A stretch of DNA of 64,000 nt from Ruania alba (GTDB taxonomy: Bacteria > Actinomycetota > Actinomycetes > Actinomycetales > Beutenbergiaceae): NCBI RefSeq assembly GCF_900105765.1, contig NZ_FNTX01000002.1, positions 1,798,001 through 1,862,000 of the forward strand, written 5' to 3'. The notes beneath the pieces were generated by a model. It worked only from the letters and a program-made list of their open reading frames with translations. It was not told the DNA's origin and made no database searches. Made by a program: the position numbers and the translations under genes. Below, one piece after another: positions 1 to 9,100 of this stretch (positions are counted from its first letter, which is position 1; every line of letters begins with the position of its first letter).

Positions 1-1
1 G

Positions 2-517
2 GTGGTCACCGGTGACCGGCACCTGGAACTCACCGAGCTGGGAATGACCCGCGCTACGCGCGTGATGCGCAAGCACCGGTTGGCGGAACGGTTGTTGACC
101 GACGTGATCGGCCTGGACTGGCCGCACGTGCACGAAGAGGCGTGCCGCTGGGAGCACGTGATGAGCAGGCAGGTGGAAGAGCGCCTGATCGCGTTGCTCG
201 ACCATCCGGGCTTCGACCCCTATGGGAACCCGATCCCCGGCCTGGACGAGTTCGGCGACCCGGCGCCGGTCGGTGACCTGGGTATCTGGCTGACCGACGT
301 ACCCACCGGCGCCGAGTACATCGTCGCCCGCCTCGGTGAACCGCTGCAGGTGGACACCGACCTGCTGGCGAGCTTCCAGGAGGCCGGCATCAAGCCCGGC
401 GCGCGGATCTCACACACGGAGCAGAACGGCACCTACACAGTGGCGCCTGCCGACTCCGAGCTCGTGCTCGAGCTCGACGGGTACGCCGCGAAGCACGTGT
501 TCGTCACCCCGGTCTGA
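2..517 (+). CDS. DtxR-family metal-dependent transcriptional regulator, 5' end outside the window
   Basis: The frame is open to the window edge, so the N-terminal winged helix that contacts DNA is mostly missing; 171 of an expected 225-230 residues are visible. The dimerisation/metal domain is clear. RKHRLAERLL carries the His/Glu pair matching DtxR H79/E83, and HVHEEACRWEH carries the His plus C-x-x-E-H ligands matching H98, C102, E105 and H106. The last 70 residues form the SH3-like (FeoA-like) domain, ending at TGA 515-517. DtxR/IdeR proteins use Fe(II) as corepressor for iron uptake and storage genes. The C-x-x-E-H set favours the iron type over MntR, but that is inferred from ligands alone. 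No regulated operon is visible here. Confidence 0.88.
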   Translation: MVTGDRHLELTELGMTRATRVMRKHRLAERLLTDVIGLDWPHVHEEACRWEHVMSRQVEERLIALLDHPGFDPYGNPIPGLDEFGDPAPVGDLGIWLTDVPTGAEYIVARLGEPLQVDTDLLASFQEAGIKPGARISHTEQNGTYTVAPADSELVLELDGYAAKHVFVTPV

Positions 518-655
518 CCGCACGGGCGTGGGCGCCTGTGTGTGCGCTGTGACACTCCTGATCGCGAATCGTGACCTGAACGTGACATTTGGTCGTGGCT
601 TCGGGTACTGTGCGTATTGCTCGACGAAACCCTCCTTCGACGAGTACCCCGGGCG

Positions 656-823
656 GACGCCAAACCCTGTCACCGCCTATGGGTTACCGACGTACCCGTG
701 ACAGGGGCGGGGGACCCACTTCCGGTGCGTGAGCACCTAGGGGTGAAGTCCACCGAGAAACACCAGCGGCGGACCGGGTGAAACTCCTCCCACCCGAACC
801 CGACAGCTCACCTCGTAGGCGTC
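656..823 (+). promoter_or_regulatory. c-di-AMP (ydaO/yuaA) riboswitch upstream of NlpC/P60 gene
   Basis: The 322-base gap between the DtxR stop and the next start is mostly one structured leader. GACGCC (656-661) pairs with GGCGTC (818-823) as a closing P1 helix. Inside are hallmark ydaO segments: GGGGGACCC (709-717), GGGGTGAAG (740-748), and CCGACAGCTCACCTCGTAGGC near the 3' end. CCCTGTCAC (665-673) and GTGACAGGG (698-706) form an extra hairpin. The Shine-Dalgarno AGGAGAG (824-830) sits directly after P1, so ligand binding could control translation, transcription, or both. In actinobacteria this class commonly precedes cell-wall hydrolase genes, which fits the neighbour. A possible -10 (TACTGT, 605-610) lies upstream; I see nothing else in 518-600. 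Confidence 0.9.
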
Positions 824-839
824 AGGAGAGGCAAGCGAA

Positions 840-1640
840 TTGACTCAGTGCACTGAGCGCGCGCGGCACCGCGCGGCGCGCCGCCCCGTCACCCCCCTCA
901 CGACATTCGGTCAGGCAGTCAGTGGCCCCGCGGGACGCCGCACGGCTGTTGCCGTGGCGTCCTCCGGGATCATCCTCAGCCTGAGCGCGTCCGCAGCGAT
1001 CGCCGGACCTACTGCCCAGAACGTGGCCCCGGTGCGTACCGCGAACCTCACCGCAGCCGCTGCTACGGATGCGGAAGACTCCGTGGCCGTCTCGCAGGCG
1101 GTCACCGTGGCAGCGGACGTCAACTGGAGCCTGGGCAGCGAGGTCGAGGTCTCCGCTGAGGCCCCGCCGCCTCCGCCCCCGCCGGAGCCCGAGCCGGAGC
1201 CCGAGCCGGTCGTCACCTACGAGCGCACCGAGCAGACCTCCCGCTCCACCGAGCGGGCGGAGCCGGAGCCCGAGCCCGAGCCAGCCCCGGTGGCTGCCTC
1301 CGGTGTGGGTGCGCAGATCGTGGAGATCGCCTACCGCTACCTGGGCACCCCGTATGTCTGGGGCGGCTCCACGCCGTCCGGGTTCGACTGCTCCGGGTTC
1401 ACGTCCTACGTGTACGCCCAGGTCGGCATCTCTCTGCCGCGATCCTCGGGTGCGCAGGCCGGTGCCGGCACCCGCGTCTCGGCCTCCGAGGCCCGCCCTG
1501 GCGACCTCGTCTGGTGGCCGGGCCACATCGGCATCTACCTCGGTGGCAACCAGCACATCGCTGCTCGCAACCCGGGTACACCGCTGACCGCCGGCCCGAT
1601 CTACAACTCCAGCCCGACCTTCATCCGCGTCGCCGGCTGA
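840..1640 (+). CDS. Secreted NlpC/P60 peptidoglycan endopeptidase
   Basis: Predicted cell-wall hydrolase cleaving peptide stems (D-gamma-Glu-diaminopimelate type bond in characterised relatives). The TTG start at 840 is chosen because AGGAGAG lies 9 bases upstream, at the riboswitch edge. Residues 1-55 form a long export signal with a basic n-region and a hydrophobic stretch ending near ASAAIAG. Residues 100-155 are a linker of Pro runs and Glu-Pro repeats, likely a wall-spanning spacer. The C-terminal 110 residues are the NlpC/P60 domain with catalytic Cys184 (FDCSGF), His229 (GHIGIYLG) and a third polar residue near His239 (NQHIA). There is no LysM or SH3b binding domain. Expression should respond to c-di-AMP and hence to osmotic or wall stress. 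Confidence 0.93.
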   Translation: MTQCTERARHRAARRPVTPLTTFGQAVSGPAGRRTAVAVASSGIILSLSASAAIAGPTAQNVAPVRTANLTAAAATDAEDSVAVSQAVTVAADVNWSLGSEVEVSAEAPPPPPPPEPEPEPEPVVTYERTEQTSRSTERAEPEPEPEPAPVAASGVGAQIVEIAYRYLGTPYVWGGSTPSGFDCSGFTSYVYAQVGISLPRSSGAQAGAGTRVSASEARPGDLVWWPGHIGIYLGGNQHIAARNPGTPLTAGPIYNSSPTFIRVAG

Positions 1641-1659
1641 ATCGCGCCAGAGTCTCACG

Positions 1660-1694
1660 AACGGCCCGTTCCCTGACGCAGGGGACGGGCCGTT
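1660..1694 (+). terminator. Intrinsic-type terminator hairpin after NlpC/P60 gene
   Basis: A 16-bp stem (arms 1660-1675 and 1679-1694, one G-T pair) with a 3-base loop lies 20 bases after the stop. The following sequence CGTCATTT is only weakly T-rich, as is usual in high-GC actinobacteria. Confidence 0.8.
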
Positions 1695-1851
1695 CGTCAT
1701 TTCCGGGTACGGTGCTCAGCACGACGGTGGGTACCACGTGCGTGCCCGCCGGTGTCCAGCAGACGAGCGGTGCGCGATCGCCAGGCAAGGCGCGGCGCGG
1801 GCGTGCACACTTGTCCCAACAGTTCCTCAACTCCTCGGGGGTGACGTGGTC

Positions 1852-2787
1852 ATGGAGCACGAACAGGTCGTCCTGGTCGGCGTCGACGGTTCGCCGGCCA
1901 GCCTGAACGCTCTGGAGTGGGCTGTGGCCCAGGCGCGACGGGTCGGCTGGCGGCTGCACCTGGTGTGCGCCTATGCGCTCCCCACCTTCGCTGCTGCCTC
2001 ACTCGACGGCGGGTACGCGACCCTGGACGACACGGCCATCCGTGACGGTGCCCAGGCCGCCCTCGACGAGGCTGTCGAGCGGGCGAGCGGTCGAGGAGTG
2101 GACGTGACGAGCGCTCTGGAGACGGGGGACCCCGCCGGAGTGCTGGTGGACCTCACGAAGCAGGTGTGCCTGGCCGTGGTCGGCACACGCGGCCAGAGCG
2201 GATTCGCCGAGCGGATCCTCGGCACCGTCTCCTCGGCGCTGCCCGCGCACGCGCACTGCCCCACCGTGGTGGTGCCGCATCACGAGGAACAGGGTGAACC
2301 CCCACTGCCGATCCGCCGGATCGTGGTGGGCGTGGACGGTTCGGAGTCGGCGAAGGTCGCCCTGAATCGCGCGGTCGAACAGGCCGAGGTGTGGGACGCC
2401 GAGCTGACCGCCGTGGTGGGTGTACCGATCGGGGCAGGTGCCGGACTGCTCGGTTGGTTGCCGGCCGCCGTCGACCGTGAGGTGGTGCTCGAGGACGTCA
2501 AGGAAGGCCTCAACGTCGCCGTCGATCGGGCGTTGGAGGGCCGTGAGCTCACCGTCCGCCGGCATGCCTTGGACGGCAGCGGTGCTGAGCTGCTCTCCGA
2601 GTTCTCCACCGCGGTGGATCTCGTCGTGGTCGGCACGCGAGGGCGTGGTGGATTCGCCGGGATGCTCCTCGGATCCACCTCGCAGCAGGTGCTGCACCAC
2701 TCCGCCTGCCCGGTGCTGGTGGTGCCCACCCGGATCCAGGATGAAGGCCTGCCGCCGATCGCGATGGGGTGGAAGCGGCGGCACTGA
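1852..2787 (+). CDS. Tandem-domain universal stress protein (UspA family)
   Basis: A 311-residue protein with two Usp domains. Each begins with the beta-strand/loop VLVGVDGSPAS or IVVGVDGSESA and ends with the ATP-binding G-2x-G-9x-G-S/T motif (VGTRGQSGFAERILGTVS; VGTRGRGGFAGMLLGSTS). Such proteins bind ATP and are induced in hypoxia, starvation or stationary phase in actinobacteria; the client process is usually unknown. The open frame extends upstream, but ATG 1852 has a GGGGG ribosome-binding site at 1837-1841 and starts directly at the Usp fold. It is a single gene, convergent with rocD. Confidence 0.93.
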   Translation: MEHEQVVLVGVDGSPASLNALEWAVAQARRVGWRLHLVCAYALPTFAAASLDGGYATLDDTAIRDGAQAALDEAVERASGRGVDVTSALETGDPAGVLVDLTKQVCLAVVGTRGQSGFAERILGTVSSALPAHAHCPTVVVPHHEEQGEPPLPIRRIVVGVDGSESAKVALNRAVEQAEVWDAELTAVVGVPIGAGAGLLGWLPAAVDREVVLEDVKEGLNVAVDRALEGRELTVRRHALDGSGAELLSEFSTAVDLVVVGTRGRGGFAGMLLGSTSQQVLHHSACPVLVVPTRIQDEGLPPIAMGWKRRH

Positions 2788-2841
2788 CCACGCCTGCCGG
2801 CCCGCTTGCCGCACCGCTGCCGGCGGTGGGAGCAGGCGTCG

Positions 2842-4005
2842 TCAGCGCCCGACGGCGCTCTCCAGCGTGTCCATCATCAGGTGCAGCTCTTCCTCGGTGA
2901 CGCACAGCGGCGGCGCCAGCCGGATGGTGCGCCCGTGCGTCTCCTTCGCGATCACGCCGCCGGAGGCCATCCGTTCGCTCACCTCCCGGCCGGTGCGGGA
3001 CGCGACGTCCACACCGAGCCACAGGCCGATGGCACGGACCGCGGTGACCCGGCCGGTGGCCAGCAGTTGCTCCGCGCGTGCGGCCAGCACCGGAGCAAGC
3101 TGCCGTGCACGGTCCTGATAGACGCCGGTTGCCAGGAGTCGCGTCACAGCCAGCCCGACGGCGCAAGCCAGTGGGTTCCCGCCGAACGTCGATCCATGCG
3201 TGCCCGGTGTCAGCACACCGAGCACGTCGGCGCGGCCCACTACCGCCGAGACGGGGAGGATGCCCCCGCCGAGGGCCTTGCCCAGCGTCGTCAGATCGGC
3301 ACGCACCCCGCTGAGGTCTTGGGCGAGTGTGGTGCCGGTGCGACCGAGCCCGGACTGGATCTCGTCCAGGATCAGCAGGGTGTTGCGAGCGGTGCACAGG
3401 TTGCGGACGCGGGCGAGGTACCCCTCGGGTGGGATAACCACCCCGGCCTCGCCCTGCACTGGCTCGAGCAGCACCGCCACCGTGGTCTCGTCGATCGCGG
3501 CGGCCACGGCGTCGGCATCCCCGTACGGCACGATCCGAAAGCCCGGCGTGAACGGGCCGAACCCCGCACGAGCCTCCGGGTCGGAGGACATCGACACCAC
3601 CGTGGTGGTGCGGCCGTGGAAGGCACTCTCGGCCACCACCACGGTTGCTCTGCCCTCGGTGACGCCCCGGGCCTCGTATCCCCACTTGCGGGCCGCCTTG
3701 ATCGCCGTCTCCACCGCTTCGGCTCCCGTGTTCATCGGGAGCAGCATCTCGGTCGAGGTCAGAGCAGTGACGGCATCCGCGAAGGGGATCAGCAGGTCGT
3801 GGTCGACCGCGCGGGAGGTGAGCGTGAGCCGGTCGAGCTGGTCTCGCGCAGCGGCGATCAGGTCGGGGTGGCGGTGCCCGAAGTTCAGCGCCGAGTATCC
3901 AGCGAGGCAGTCCAGGTACCGGCGGCCGGAGGTGTCCGTGACCCAGGCACCGTCTCCCGCAATGATCTCGATCGGTAGTGGCGCGTAGTTCGGAGCGAGG
4001 GCCAT
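2842..4005 (-). CDS. rocD: Ornithine--oxo-acid (delta) aminotransferase
   Basis: PLP-dependent class III aminotransferase, 387 residues, expected to convert ornithine and 2-oxoglutarate to glutamate-5-semialdehyde and glutamate in arginine/ornithine catabolism. The PLP lysine is K243 in TLGKALGGG, and D214 of LILDEIQSGLGRTG is the cofactor-nitrogen aspartate. The N-terminus (NYAPLPI then GDGAWVTDTSGRRYLDCLAGYSALNFGHRHP) is characteristic of the ornithine transaminase subgroup rather than acetylornithine or GABA transaminases. It lies 4 bases downstream of the SRPBCC gene on the same strand, so the two are probably cotranscribed. No rocF or other arginine-catabolic gene is nearby. Confidence 0.9.
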   Translation of the reverse strand: MALAPNYAPLPIEIIAGDGAWVTDTSGRRYLDCLAGYSALNFGHRHPDLIAAARDQLDRLTLTSRAVDHDLLIPFADAVTALTSTEMLLPMNTGAEAVETAIKAARKWGYEARGVTEGRATVVVAESAFHGRTTTVVSMSSDPEARAGFGPFTPGFRIVPYGDADAVAAAIDETTVAVLLEPVQGEAGVVIPPEGYLARVRNLCTARNTLLILDEIQSGLGRTGTTLAQDLSGVRADLTTLGKALGGGILPVSAVVGRADVLGVLTPGTHGSTFGGNPLACAVGLAVTRLLATGVYQDRARQLAPVLAARAEQLLATGRVTAVRAIGLWLGVDVASRTGREVSERMASGGVIAKETHGRTIRLAPPLCVTEEELHLMMDTLESAVGR

Positions 4006-4009
4006 GGTG

Positions 4010-4480
4010 TCAGCTCCCTGGACTGGGCCGGATGGTTCCGTCGAGCACGCGTAGGGCGCGCGCTGTCATCACGTGCAACGCGGGTGCGATCACTGGACCG
4101 AGCAAGCGGAGCGGGCCGACCAGGTGGACCTCCTCGGTCCAGTCCACCCGGCACGTGTTCCTGCCCAGCGGCGTCACCCGGATCCTCGCCGTGCCGAGGA
4201 GGACCGGGCCCACCTTGCGGAAGGTGATCACGCCGGAGGGTGAGCAGCGTGCGTGGGCGCACGGGTCGTCGTCGGGTGGGCGCGCCTCGGTGACCAGCAT
4301 GACGTCCCGGAGCAGGCCCCCTGTGACTGCCACGATCGTGTCCCCGACCTGCGCGGGTGCGGGGCGTGCCGTGATCCGGGTGAACGGGATCAGCACCTCG
4401 TGCCGGGGCAGCGTCGTCAGATGTGCGAACGTCGTCGACGCCCGGGCGGAGAACACCCGCGAGGCAGTGGTGCTGGTCAC
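4010..4480 (-). CDS. SRPBCC (START-like) family protein
   Basis: About 156 residues with the SRPBCC helix-grip pattern: an initial strand (ASRVFSAR), ASTTFAHLTTLPRHEVLIPFTRI as the first helix and loop, a mid-domain GDTIVAVTG strand, and a C-terminal long helix (LGPVIAPALHVMTARALRVLDG). These proteins bind hydrophobic ligands; no specific ligand can be inferred. The start is uncertain: GTG 4480 gives a family-like N-terminus (MTSTTASRVF), while GTG 4498 adds six residues. Neither has a strong ribosome-binding site. It precedes rocD with a 4-base gap, though a functional link to ornithine metabolism is not evident. Confidence 0.72.
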   Translation of the reverse strand: MTSTTASRVFSARASTTFAHLTTLPRHEVLIPFTRITARPAPAQVGDTIVAVTGGLLRDVMLVTEARPPDDDPCAHARCSPSGVITFRKVGPVLLGTARIRVTPLGRNTCRVDWTEEVHLVGPLRLLGPVIAPALHVMTARALRVLDGTIRPSPGS

Positions 4481-4566
4481 CGGGCTACCGTCCCACACCC
4501 ACCCGTGCGCGGCGAGGGTGAGTTTCGCGTCCGCACCCGCGACGGCGGTAAGGTGCTCATCGGTCC

Positions 4567-4639
4567 GCCCCCGTAGCTCAGGGGATAGAGCAACCGCCTC
4601 CTAAGCGGTAGGTCGCGCGTTCGAATCGCGCCGGGGGCA
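4567..4639 (+). tRNA. tRNA-Arg (anticodon CCT)
   Basis: A 73-base cloverleaf. The acceptor GCCCCCG (4567-4573) pairs with CGGGGGC (4632-4638) before discriminator A4639. The D arm holds AGCTCAGGGGATAGAGC. The anticodon stem ACCGC/GCGGT encloses loop CTCCTAA with anticodon CCT at 4600-4602, reading AGG. The T loop is TTCGAAT. CCA is not encoded. Confidence 0.96.
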
Positions 4640-4678
4640 CCGAGGCGCTTGCGCTGCCCGGTGCGGCATGATGGCCCG

Positions 4679-6037
4679 ATGGCCGCTCGTCGCACCTCGT
4701 GGACCGGGCAGCGCGTGACGCCCATGGGCGTCCCCTCGATCCGGGTGGCGAGCCCCTGGGCACGCCTCTGGCAGCCGTTCTGGGCGCTCCCGCTGGCGAT
4801 CTGCCTTGTCGCGGTCGTGATCGGGGCGGCCATGCCCGAAGTGGAGCGCGTCTTTGCCGATCAGCTGCCAGGGGTCTTCGACGGTGGTCCCGAGGGGGCC
4901 CGCAGCGTGCTCAGCACGATCGCCAGCGCGATGATCTCGGTGACCGGTCTGGTCTTCTCGATCACTATGGTGGTGCTGCAGCTCGCCAGCAGTCAGTTCA
5001 GTCCCCGGGTGCTCGGGAACTTCCTGCACAGCCGGATCACCCAGATGACTCTCGGCGTGTTCGTCGCCTCCTTCATCTTCTCCCTCACGGTGCTCCGGGT
5101 GGTGCGCAGCGCCACCGCCACCCATGAGGCGTTCGTTCCTCAGGTCTCGGTGGGACTGGCACTGCTGCTGGTGGGCCTGAGCGTGATCTCGTTGATCGCC
5201 TTCATTCGGGAGATCACCACCTCGATCCAGGTTTCCCAGGTGATCTCCGACATCGGTGACGCGACGGTGCGGCTGGTGGAGGGGATGCGGCCCGAACCTG
5301 TGGGCGAGGACGGTGCGGTGCTCGGGAAGTACAGCGAGCCGGACGAGTCGATCAGCTGGAGCGCGGATCCGGACCAGGCACGGCTCCCGGTGCACATGGG
5401 GGAGCGGCACGGGCACCTGGTCTCCATCGACTACGCCGCGCTGCTCACGATCGCCGAGGATCTCGATGTGGTGCTCGTCTGCGAGATCACGGTCGGGGAG
5501 TTCCGCGCCGAAGGGCAGCCGTTGGCCACGATCTGGGGCCGATCGGTGGACTCCAGCGGCGGTGACGAAGCGATGGCGGCCGTGGCCCGGGTGCGCTCAG
5601 CGTTCGTCTTCGGCACCGAACGCAGCATGTTCCAGGACCCGGCGTTCGGGGTCCGCCAGCTCGTCGACATCGCCGAGCGCGCCCTCTCCCCGGGCATCAA
5701 TGATCCGACGACGGCCGTCCAGGTGATCGATGAGCTGCACCGGATCCTGCGTCCGCTCGTGCAGCAACCCGATGCACGCCCCTACATCACCGACAGTGAC
5801 GGGGTGCTCCGGGTGGTGCACACACCGCCGGACGTGGAGCAGATGGTGCGCCTCGCGGTCACCGAGATCATGCACTATGGCGACGGATCGATCCAGGTGC
5901 CGGCCAGGTTGCGCACGATGCTCGACGATCTGGTGGCCGTGGGCCGGACCGAGCATCGGCCGGCCTTGGAGGACCTGCTCGCCACCCTCGCGGTCGAGGC
6001 AATGCCGGACCCGGACGGCGCCAGGACGTCTCGGTAG
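4679..6037 (+). CDS. DUF2254 integral membrane protein
   Basis: About 452 residues. Four hydrophobic segments lie in the first third (ALPLAICLVAVVIGAAM; SAMISVTGLVFSITMVVLQLA; LGVFVASFIFSLTVLRVV; VSVGLALLLVGLSVISLIAFI), followed by a roughly 270-residue soluble domain. The segment QFSPRVLGNFLHSRITQMTLG and the later ALSPGINDPTTAVQVID are typical of DUF2254. Function is unknown. ATG 4679 is preferred because upstream residues would run into the tRNA-Arg 3' region; ATG 4724 is an alternative. It stands alone between tRNA-Arg and the helicase-like gene. Confidence 0.85.
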   Translation: MAARRTSWTGQRVTPMGVPSIRVASPWARLWQPFWALPLAICLVAVVIGAAMPEVERVFADQLPGVFDGGPEGARSVLSTIASAMISVTGLVFSITMVVLQLASSQFSPRVLGNFLHSRITQMTLGVFVASFIFSLTVLRVVRSATATHEAFVPQVSVGLALLLVGLSVISLIAFIREITTSIQVSQVISDIGDATVRLVEGMRPEPVGEDGAVLGKYSEPDESISWSADPDQARLPVHMGERHGHLVSIDYAALLTIAEDLDVVLVCEITVGEFRAEGQPLATIWGRSVDSSGGDEAMAAVARVRSAFVFGTERSMFQDPAFGVRQLVDIAERALSPGINDPTTAVQVIDELHRILRPLVQQPDARPYITDSDGVLRVVHTPPDVEQMVRLAVTEIMHYGDGSIQVPARLRTMLDDLVAVGRTEHRPALEDLLATLAVEAMPDPDGARTSR

Positions 6038-6104
6038 GTATCGGTTCGCCCACTTTCGGCGGGTCATGTGCCCGCGTGATGGATGGCACCGTTAGCGTGG
6101 CGGG

Positions 6105-9100
6105 GTGAGGTCCGTCCGTATCGCCCTGCCTGGTGGCAATCGCCCCACCCAGGCGCAGTCGCCGAGCCCTGGCGACACCGGTGCTGTGGACACTCCGCGC
6201 GAACGCGAGGTGGCCGCGGCCGTGGTCCGATGGCGAACCAGACTCGCCGACCTTGCCGGTGGCAGCGCCCTGTGGGACGTGAACGCCCTCGGCGACGCGC
6301 TCGTGGAGCTCACCGCCGCCCACCCCTCGGGGATCGCCCAGCTCTACGCTGGCCGCAGCACCCCGCTGAGCAATCTGGTGCGGGAGGGTTCTGCACTCAC
6401 CCAGGCGCGCCGTCGCGCTCGGGTGGTGGTCGCCCGGACGGAGGAGCTCGCCCAACGGTTCGGGGTGGCGCCCACCTACGTGGCGATGGGTGTGGCCACC
6501 TGGCAGAGCACTACCGCCAGTCAGGACGACGCTGCTCAGGACCAGCCGGACCCGGCCGACACGGGGGCCGAGCCGACCGACGAGGCGGGCACGCCCGCTG
6601 TCCCGGCCCTGGACGCCGATCCGGAACCGGTCACGCCGCGAGTCGTGCACGCACCCGTGCTGCTGCGCCCCGTGCACGTGCGGGTACACGGCTCCGACGC
6701 GGAGATCGATCTCGAGATCGATCCGGCGGTGGAGCTGAACAGTCTGCTCGTGCGTGAGCTCAAGGCTCACGGAGTGACCCTGGACGCTCAGGAAGTGGCC
6801 AGATCCACGATGGGGCCGCACGGGTTCTCCCCGCGCCCCGCGCTGGAGAAGATCGCTGAGCTGGGTGAGGCCCTGCCTGGTTTCCGGCTCGAGCCGAGGA
6901 TCGTGGTCGGGGCGTTCGTGCACCCGGGCCAGGCCTTGGCCGACGACCTCGATGCGCAGCGGCGCGAGCTTGCCACGCACGACGTGATCGCTGCGCTCGC
7001 CGGGGTGGAAGGCGCCCGGATGGCCGTCTCCGCCGACCTCCCGGAGCCGAACGGTCAGGATCGCGATCCCGACGACGAGGCCGGAGTGGGCGACCTCGAT
7101 CCGGGGCAGCAGGACGTGCTGGACGCCGTCGCCACTGGGAGTCATCTGCTGGTCGATGCGCCCCCGGGGACCGACATCCCAGGAACGATGGCGGCAGTCG
7201 TGGCCGAGGCCGCGGCCCAGGGGCGCCGGGTGCTGTACGTGCCCGGGACGCGGCGGGCCGGGCAGGCACTGCTCGATGCGATGCGTCAGGCCGGCATCCC
7301 GGACCTGGCGCTCGACCTGAGCAACGACCCACGGTGGCCCAGCACTGCGGCCGAGCATCTGATCGAAGGGCTGAACCCGCCAGAGCCCCACGTGGATGCG
7401 GACCAGCGTGCAGCCGACCGGACCCGGCTGCGCGAGGCGCGTCGCGACCTCGGCGATCACCTCACCGCCCTGCACACTCCGCGCACGCCCTGGGACGCCT
7501 CCGCATATGACGCACTGCAGGCGCTAGCCCAGCTCACCTCGGCTCGCCCTGGTCCGCGCACCCAGGTGCGGGTGGCTACGCACGCCGTGCGGTCGATGAC
7601 GCCGCAGGATCGCCAGCATGCCCGGGAAGAGCTGGCCCGTGCTGCGGCACTGGGGGCATTCCGGCTCCGCGCCGCTGACACGCCCTGGTTCGGTGCCCGG
7701 CTCACCTCGGCCGACCACGCCACGCAGACGCTGGAGCGGGTGCGCGACCTTGGTGCTGCGCTCCCCGACCTGCGGGCCCAGATCGCCCGGACGGCGGCCC
7801 AGACCGGTCTCGACGAGGCAGAGACGCTGGACCAGTGGTCGGAGCAGCTGATCCTGCTGGACGGAATCCGTTCCTCCCTGGACGTGTTCGTCCCCCAGGT
7901 GTTCGAGCGCTCGGCCGCAGAGATGGTCGCAGCTACCGGTACCAGGTCGTGGCGAGCACAGCACCGGGTGGACCTGAGCTGGGGGAGCCGGCGGCGGTTG
8001 CGTCGCCAGGCGCGTGACCTGCTCCGGCCCGGGAGTGCGGTGGGTGACCTGCACGCCGAGCTGATCGACGTGCAGGAGCGCCGTGACCTGTGGCGCCGGC
8101 ACTGCGCCGGCGGTGGCTGGCCGCGCCTTCCCGAGGGGATGACGGAGATCGCCCGCACCGAGGCCACCGTCGCCGCGTTGGTGAGCGACCTTGCGCCGGT
8201 GCTCGACAGCACACTCGGCGGTCGCAGCCTGGGCGAGGTGCCGCTGGAGGAACTGAGTACGCGGATCGCCCGCCTCGGTGCCGACGACGTCGCACTGCGT
8301 CAGCTGCCCGAACGCGCCGCCGTGCTGGCGCACCTGAGTGAGCTGGGCCTGGACGACCTGCTCGCGGACCTCACCCAGCGTCGCGTGCCCACCTCCCTGG
8401 TGGGTGCCGAGTTCGACCTGGCCTGGTGGTCGAGCGTGCTCGAGGAGATCCTCGGCGACGATCCAGTGCTCGCCGGGCTCGAGGCCTCCGCGCTGGAAGA
8501 CGCGGTCGCTACCGTGCGTGAGACCGACCTTGCGCAGACGGCGAGCCTGACCGCCCCCGTGCTGGCCCGCGTGCGCGAGCACGTCAAGGCCGCGATCGCG
8601 GCGGACCGGTCCAGGGCGCAGGAGTTCTACAAGAGCGTGCGCCGCGGGGAGTCCGACCTCAAGGCCCTGCTGCACCGGTTCGCCGAGGTGGCGTGGCCGG
8701 CCCGCCCGGTCTGGATCGTGCCCCCGATGGTGGTGCCCCAGGTGCTGCCGACCGAACGGGACGTCGACCTGCTGGTGCTGGACGCCGTCCAGCACCTCCC
8801 GGTGGAGCAGGTCGTCTCCGCGATCGCCCGTGCACGGCAGGTCGTGGTGGTCGGCGACACCCGGCGCGGTGGTTCCGCCGGACTCGTCGCCGCACTCGAC
8901 TGGCTCCCTCGCGTCTCCCTCCAGCCCGGCCGGGTCACCCAGGACGCCGATCTGGCCGCCTTCCTCGCCGCCCACGGGTACGAGGGTGCCGTCCGGCCGA
9001 TGCCTGCGCCGCCGGGGTCGGGCACGGCACCGCCGATCCTGCTCGATGTGGTGCACGGCACCGGCATGCCTGCGCCCGGTACCGATGTGGTGGAGAGCGT

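Noticed and set aside
911-1216. Gly/Ser-rich minus-strand frame near the NlpC/P60 gene
   Set aside because: It is the complement of the Pro and Glu-Pro linker codons of the endopeptidase.
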